Positions 60,518-64,000 of a DNA stretch of 64,000 bases are shown here, piece by piece. The translations under genes were made by a program, and so were the position numbers. Below the pieces are notes generated by a model. That model made no database searches. It was not told the DNA's origin and worked only from the letters and a program-made list of their open reading frames with translations. This stretch comes from Streptomyces rapamycinicus NRRL 5491 (GTDB taxonomy: Bacteria; Actinomycetota; Actinomycetes; Streptomycetales; Streptomycetaceae). How positions within the stretch are numbered: the first letter of the stretch is position 1; every line of letters begins with the position of its first letter. The stretch lies in assembly GCF_024298965.1 (NCBI RefSeq), contig NZ_CP085193.1, positions 10,416,001 through 10,480,000 on the forward strand. The letters are read 5' to 3'.

Positions 60518-60549
60518 CGGCCGTCACCGAAGGGAACCCCGTCGACGCC

Positions 60550-61107
60550 ATGGACACCGCGGACGCCACCGTACGAGCCACCGACCCGCTCACCTTCCGC
60601 ACCGCCACCGAGGCCGATGTGGAGGGGCTGGTTGCCCTGATCGAGTCGGCCTACCGCGGGGACGCCAGCCGCGCCGGATGGACCACGGAAGCGGACATCC
60701 TCGACGGGCAGCGCACCGACCGGGAGGACGTCGCGGACGTGGTGGGGGCCGAGAACGGCCGGATGATGATCGTCGAGCGGAACGGTGAGCTGATCGCCTG
60801 CTGCCAGCTCGAGCACCGCGGTGACCACGCCTACTTCGGCATGTTCGCGGTCCGGCCCGCGCTCCAGGGCGGGGGCCTGGGCAAGTTGATCATCGCCGAG
60901 GCCGAGCGGTTCACGCGGGCGGAGTGGGGCGCCAAGGAGATGCATATGACCGTGATCTCCGCCCGCGAGGAGCTGATCGCCTGGTACGAGCGGCGCGGCT
61001 ACGTCCGTACCGGCCGGATGACCCCGTTTCCGTACGGCGACGAGCGCTTCGGCGTGCCGCGCCGCGCCGACCTCGAGTTCGAGCTGCTGATCAAGCCCCT
61101 CGGCTGA
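60550..61107 (+). CDS. GNAT family N-acetyltransferase
   Basis: The 185-residue protein has the GNAT core, with the acetyl-CoA-binding motif A in MFAVRPALQGGGLGKLIIAE (Q/R-x-x-G-x-G/A) and the family end WYERRGYVRTGRMTPFPYGD. It acetylates an amine substrate that cannot be inferred. The short 19-bp repeats precede its start. Confidence 0.92.
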   Translation: MDTADATVRATDPLTFRTATEADVEGLVALIESAYRGDASRAGWTTEADILDGQRTDREDVADVVGAENGRMMIVERNGELIACCQLEHRGDHAYFGMFAVRPALQGGGLGKLIIAEAERFTRAEWGAKEMHMTVISAREELIAWYERRGYVRTGRMTPFPYGDERFGVPRRADLEFELLIKPLG

Positions 61108-61175
61108 GCCCCGCTGAGGGCCCCGAGGGGCTTGCGCCGCCTACGCCGTACGGGTGAATGCGGCCCGCGAGCGCG

Positions 61176-61859
61176 TCACGCCGTGAAGCGCGCCGCCCGC
61201 CGGATCTCCGGGAAGTCGGTCGTGGCGCCGTCCAGCCGGAGGCCGCGCGCCAGCTTCAGATGGTCGGGGGTGTTCACGGTCCAGCCGATGACCTTGAGGT
61301 CGTCGGCGTGTGCCTTCTCCACCAGCTCCAGCGTCAGCCTGCGGATGTTGAGCACCAGCATTCCGGCGCCGACGGCATGCGCCCGGTCGATCACGTCGAG
61401 GCCGTAGCGGCTGGCCACGAGGGCGGTGCGGGCGGTCGGGAGCAGGGTGCGGATCTCGGCGAGCGCCTCGTCGTGGAAGGACAGGATGTCCACCCGGTCC
61501 AGCAGATCGCGGCGGGTCAGCACCTGGGCCAGCGCCCGGGCGGCCGCCGTGTCCTTGATCTCGGCCTGGAGCGGCGCCTCCACGGCGTCCACGACCTCCT
61601 CGAAGACCGGGATCCGCTCGCCCTCCCCGGCGTCCAGCCCACGCAGCTCCGCGAGGGTGAAGTCGCTGATCGGGCCCTTGCCGTCGGTGGTGCGGCCGAC
61701 GTCCGCGTCGTGCATCACCACGAGCGCGCCGTCCTTGCTGAGGTGCAGGTCCAGTTCGATGACGTCCATGCCCTCGTGCTCGGCGCGGACGAAGGACCGA
61801 AGGGTGTTCTCCGGCTCGACACCCATCACTCCGCGGTGTCCGATGGTGAGAAAAGTCAA
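61176..61859 (-). CDS. Glycerophosphodiester phosphodiesterase
   Basis: The 227-residue enzyme starts at a TTG (LTFLTIGHRGVMGVEPENT), where family homology begins. The catalytic His is in GHRG, with metal residues in ELDLHLSKDGALVVMHD and the second His in that MHD motif. It splits glycerophosphodiesters to glycerol-3-phosphate. Without a signal peptide it is cytoplasmic. An upstream start is possible but less likely. Confidence 0.88.
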   Translation of the reverse strand: MTFLTIGHRGVMGVEPENTLRSFVRAEHEGMDVIELDLHLSKDGALVVMHDADVGRTTDGKGPISDFTLAELRGLDAGEGERIPVFEEVVDAVEAPLQAEIKDTAAARALAQVLTRRDLLDRVDILSFHDEALAEIRTLLPTARTALVASRYGLDVIDRAHAVGAGMLVLNIRRLTLELVEKAHADDLKVIGWTVNTPDHLKLARGLRLDGATTDFPEIRRAARFTA

Positions 61860-62181
61860 CGCTGTCTCGCTCTTCTGACGGCCCTCGACGCCCTTCGTCG
61901 GGTCGTCTTCGTCGGGTCGTCTGCGTCGGGTCGGGGGAGGCAGTGGGGTGGCTGATTCATCGGCACGCGGCGGACGGGCCGCCCGGACCGGCGCACACCA
62001 TACCGGCCGCTCATGACAGGACCGTTCAAGCGGGGCCGTGGCATGAGCCGAGCCGATGGGGGCAGGAAAAACTGCGGTGGTGCGGGTGTGGCGCAGGAGG
62101 ATTTCCCGTACCGTCGCTTGAGCGAGGGAGCGTCCATAGATACGGTGGTCATACGCGAGTTTCTCCGGTGAAGGAGTGGTC
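61860..62181. other. Intergenic region between divergent GDPD and DUF6421 genes
   Basis: The 322 bp hold the divergent promoters. Near 61890-61935 an overlapping CGTCGGGTCGTC motif occurs three times (simple repeat). No gene or clear operator was recognised. Confidence 0.45.
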
Positions 62182-63579
62182 ATGGCGAAAATCCTTTCGT
62201 CTGCGATAGCTGAAGGTGTCGTTCTGCCTGCAGAGCGTGTGGTCGATCATTCGGCCTGGGCAACCCTCAAGACCGCTGTCGAAACGTTTCGCCCGTGGCA
62301 GTCCAAGGACGGTTCCATCGACTTCGACGCCGAGGGCGCGCCCACTCGGGAGGCGGCCGCGGCGACCGTCGACCGGGTGATCGGGGCCATCGAGGAGCTC
62401 GCCCCGCTGCTTCCGCACGACGCCGACTACCACCGGGCGGTCGTCGCGGATCTGCGCCGCTGGACCGAGGAGGGATTCGGCGTCCCCGACTTCCTCGACT
62501 CGCTGCTCGCCTTCCAGCCCGCCCGCACGCGCGCCGACGGCCTCCAGCACCTCGTGGTCTTCCCCATGTACACGCAGAACGGCAATCCGGACCGCAACCT
62601 GGAAGCCGTGGTGCTGCGCATGGTCTGGCCGGAGTGGCTGGCCGAGCTGGAGCGCACCCGCTATGACAACGCGCTCTACTGCGGACTGGCCTTCGAGGAC
62701 TTCACCTCCGGCTACGACACCAACTCCGCGGTGCTCTTCCCCGAGACCATCGCCGTCCGCGAGGCCCCCGAGCGGTTCAGCTGGGGCGGCATCTTCTGCG
62801 ACCGCGAGGCGGCCCGGTTCCGCCGGGTCAGCGAGGCGGCCGTCCGGGCCCTTGGCATCGAACTCCCCGACGACATCCGGGACATGCTCGCCGACCAGCG
62901 CCGCTGCCAGGAGGCGTTCGCCCTGTGGGACATGGTCCACGACCGCACCCACAGCCATGGCGACCTGCCGTTCGACCCCTTCATGATCAAGCAGCGGCAG
63001 CCGTTCTGGATGTACGGACTGGAGGAGCTGCGCTGCGACCTCACCGCCTTCAAGGAGGCCGTGAAGCTGGACGCCGAGGGCGTCGCCCAGGGCCGTGACG
63101 TCCAGTACGCCGTGATCTTCGACCGGATGTTCCGGTTCCCGGTCACCGGCGCGCGGGTCCGCAACTACGACGGGCTCGGCGGCCAGTTGCTCTTCGCCTA
63201 CCTCCACCAGCACGACGTCGTACGCTGGACGGACAACACCCTGCACATCGACTGGTCCCGCGCCTCGCAGGTCACCAACCAGCTGTGCGGCGAGATCGAG
63301 AAGCTCTACCGTGACGGCATCGACCGCCCCAAGCTCGTCCACTGGTTCAAGGCGTACGAGCTGGTGTCGACCTATCTCGCCCCGCACCCCGGCTCGGTCT
63401 GGGCCAAGGGCCCCGAAGCCCTCGACCTGAGCCAGCCGCCGCGCAAACTCGTCGACGACGTGCTCCCCGACGAGTTTCCGCTGAGCATGTTCTACGAGGC
63501 GCTTGGGAAGAAGCTGCGAGACGTGGTCGCCTCCACCAAGGGCATCACGGCCGACAGCGATCTGCCGGCGGCGGCATGA
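62182..63579 (+). CDS. DUF6421 family protein
   Basis: The 465-residue protein starts at the ATG at 62182, 5 nt after AAGGAG. It has no signal peptide or membrane segments. The His/Asp-rich motif HDRTHSHGDLPFDPFMIKQR near residues 250-270 resembles a metal site. The family is actinobacterial and uncharacterised. The next gene, an SDR, overlaps its stop by 4 bp, so the two products probably act together in one pathway. Confidence 0.88.
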   Translation: MAKILSSAIAEGVVLPAERVVDHSAWATLKTAVETFRPWQSKDGSIDFDAEGAPTREAAAATVDRVIGAIEELAPLLPHDADYHRAVVADLRRWTEEGFGVPDFLDSLLAFQPARTRADGLQHLVVFPMYTQNGNPDRNLEAVVLRMVWPEWLAELERTRYDNALYCGLAFEDFTSGYDTNSAVLFPETIAVREAPERFSWGGIFCDREAARFRRVSEAAVRALGIELPDDIRDMLADQRRCQEAFALWDMVHDRTHSHGDLPFDPFMIKQRQPFWMYGLEELRCDLTAFKEAVKLDAEGVAQGRDVQYAVIFDRMFRFPVTGARVRNYDGLGGQLLFAYLHQHDVVRWTDNTLHIDWSRASQVTNQLCGEIEKLYRDGIDRPKLVHWFKAYELVSTYLAPHPGSVWAKGPEALDLSQPPRKLVDDVLPDEFPLSMFYEALGKKLRDVVASTKGITADSDLPAAA

Positions 63580-64000
63580 GCACCGCGCCGGCGCACAGCC
63601 CCCAGGCGGGGCAGGACGAGGAGGCGGCGAGCATGACCACACCGACATCGAGCCCCAGCCCGAACGAGCCGGGCGAGAGGCCGCTGGACGGTGCGGTGGT
63701 GGCGGTGGCCGGCGCGGCCGGCCCCGCGGGCCGGGCCACGCTGCTCCGCCTCGCCGAGGCGGGCGCCACCGTCGTCGCCTCCGACGCCGACCCGGCGCGG
63801 CTGGCCGAGGCGGTGGACACGGCGCGCTACGCCCACGGCGGCGCCAGCGTCACCGGCGAGACGGTCGACCTGCTCGACCTCGGCGCCGCCCGCGCCTGGG
63901 CCGACCGCACCGAGAAGGAGTTCGGCCGGGTCGACGGGCTGATCCACCTGGTCGGCGGCTGGCGCGGCGGCAAGACCTTCGCCGACGCCCCGCTCGCCGA
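63576..64000 (+). CDS. SDR family oxidoreductase (partial, N-terminal part)
   Basis: The frame starts at the ATG that overlaps the DUF6421 stop (ATGA); an in-frame ATG at 63633 with GAGGAGG nearby is an alternative. A Ser/Pro/Glu-rich leader is followed by a Rossmann fold with VAVAGAAGPAGRATLLRLAE, a variant of the TGxxxGIG motif. VDGLIHLVGGWRGG takes the place of the usual NNAG. The catalytic Tyr-Lys lies beyond the window. Confidence 0.85.
   Translation, partial: MSTAPAHSPQAGQDEEAASMTTPTSSPSPNEPGERPLDGAVVAVAGAAGPAGRATLLRLAEAGATVVASDADPARLAEAVDTARYAHGGASVTGETVDLLDLGAARAWADRTEKEFGRVDGLIHLVGGWRGGKTFADAPLA

Noticed and set aside
1..64000. CRISPR arrays, tRNA or rRNA genes
   Set aside because: No regularly spaced repeats of the right length and no recognisable tRNA or rRNA sequence were seen on either strand; a covariance search would be needed to exclude short ncRNAs.

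Overview
The window is a stretch of high-GC actinobacterial chromosome, almost certainly Streptomyces or a close relative. The base composition, the GTG/ATG starts with GGAGG-type ribosome sites, and the gene content all fit: a CHAT/TPR protein, DUF418, DUF1996, LVIVD-repeat and DUF6421 proteins, F420-type PPOX proteins, DasR-type operators and an actinobacterial cysteine leader peptide. No rRNA, tRNA or CRISPR array was seen. Both ends cut genes: a YceI-like protein at the left and an SDR protein at the right.

Layout. 0-6.5 kb: YceI end, a LysR/SDR divergent pair, a broken IS630-type transposase, a lipoprotein sulfatase whose ribosome site lies in a hairpin, an LLM oxidoreductase and a PPOX protein. 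6.5-17.6 kb: a large CHAT/TPR protein, a mycothiol-dependent-isomerase-like protein, an Rrf2 regulator divergent from an unusual flavoprotein-TPR fusion, a small chitin-type LPMO under two DasR-like boxes, a DUF418 membrane protein divergent from a TetR regulator, and an anti-sigma-like ATPase.

17.6-22 kb is a zone of gene decay. A sulfonate-type ABC transporter locus keeps its cysteine leader peptide, but its permease is broken and truncated, no ATPase gene is visible and the binding protein survives only as a C-terminal part; a TnpB element occupies the gap. Next to it are YjbQ and tail-only remnants of an ABC permease, a LuxR response regulator, a TetR regulator and an SDR.

22-42.5 kb is mostly housekeeping and accessory metabolism: two D-Ala-D-Ala carboxypeptidases flanking a DUF1996 secreted protein, a HAD phosphatase and a lactonase sharing a DasR-like site, a CbiX/BadF-kinase/scramblase-like run, uracil-DNA glycosylase, a BNR protein, an old-yellow-enzyme reductase and ArsR regulator sharing an operator, a nucleobase permease, an FprA-type reductase, DUF305 and LVIVD secreted proteins, and a TetR-controlled 3-dehydroquinate-synthase-like enzyme.

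42.5-64 kb: further gene remnants, a TerB-ArsR fusion whose promoter carries the same TACA-N4-TGTA box found twice before the BlaI regulator 8 kb away, a DUF1707 protein, a self-contained membrane-protein/HTH operon with twin operators, a three-part nitrate reductase fusion (molybdopterin, flavodoxin and FNR modules), an M56/BlaI pair, an envelope glycan run (GT4, UppP, membrane glycosyltransferase), pirin and PAP2, a second M56 peptidase with DUF5134, a probable phage terminase scrap, and the DUF6421/SDR operon.

The strongest candidates for something undescribed are the TerB-ArsR fusion and its link to BlaI, the FAD/NAD(P)-TPR fusion with its Rrf2 partner, and the stranded cysteine-attenuated transporter.
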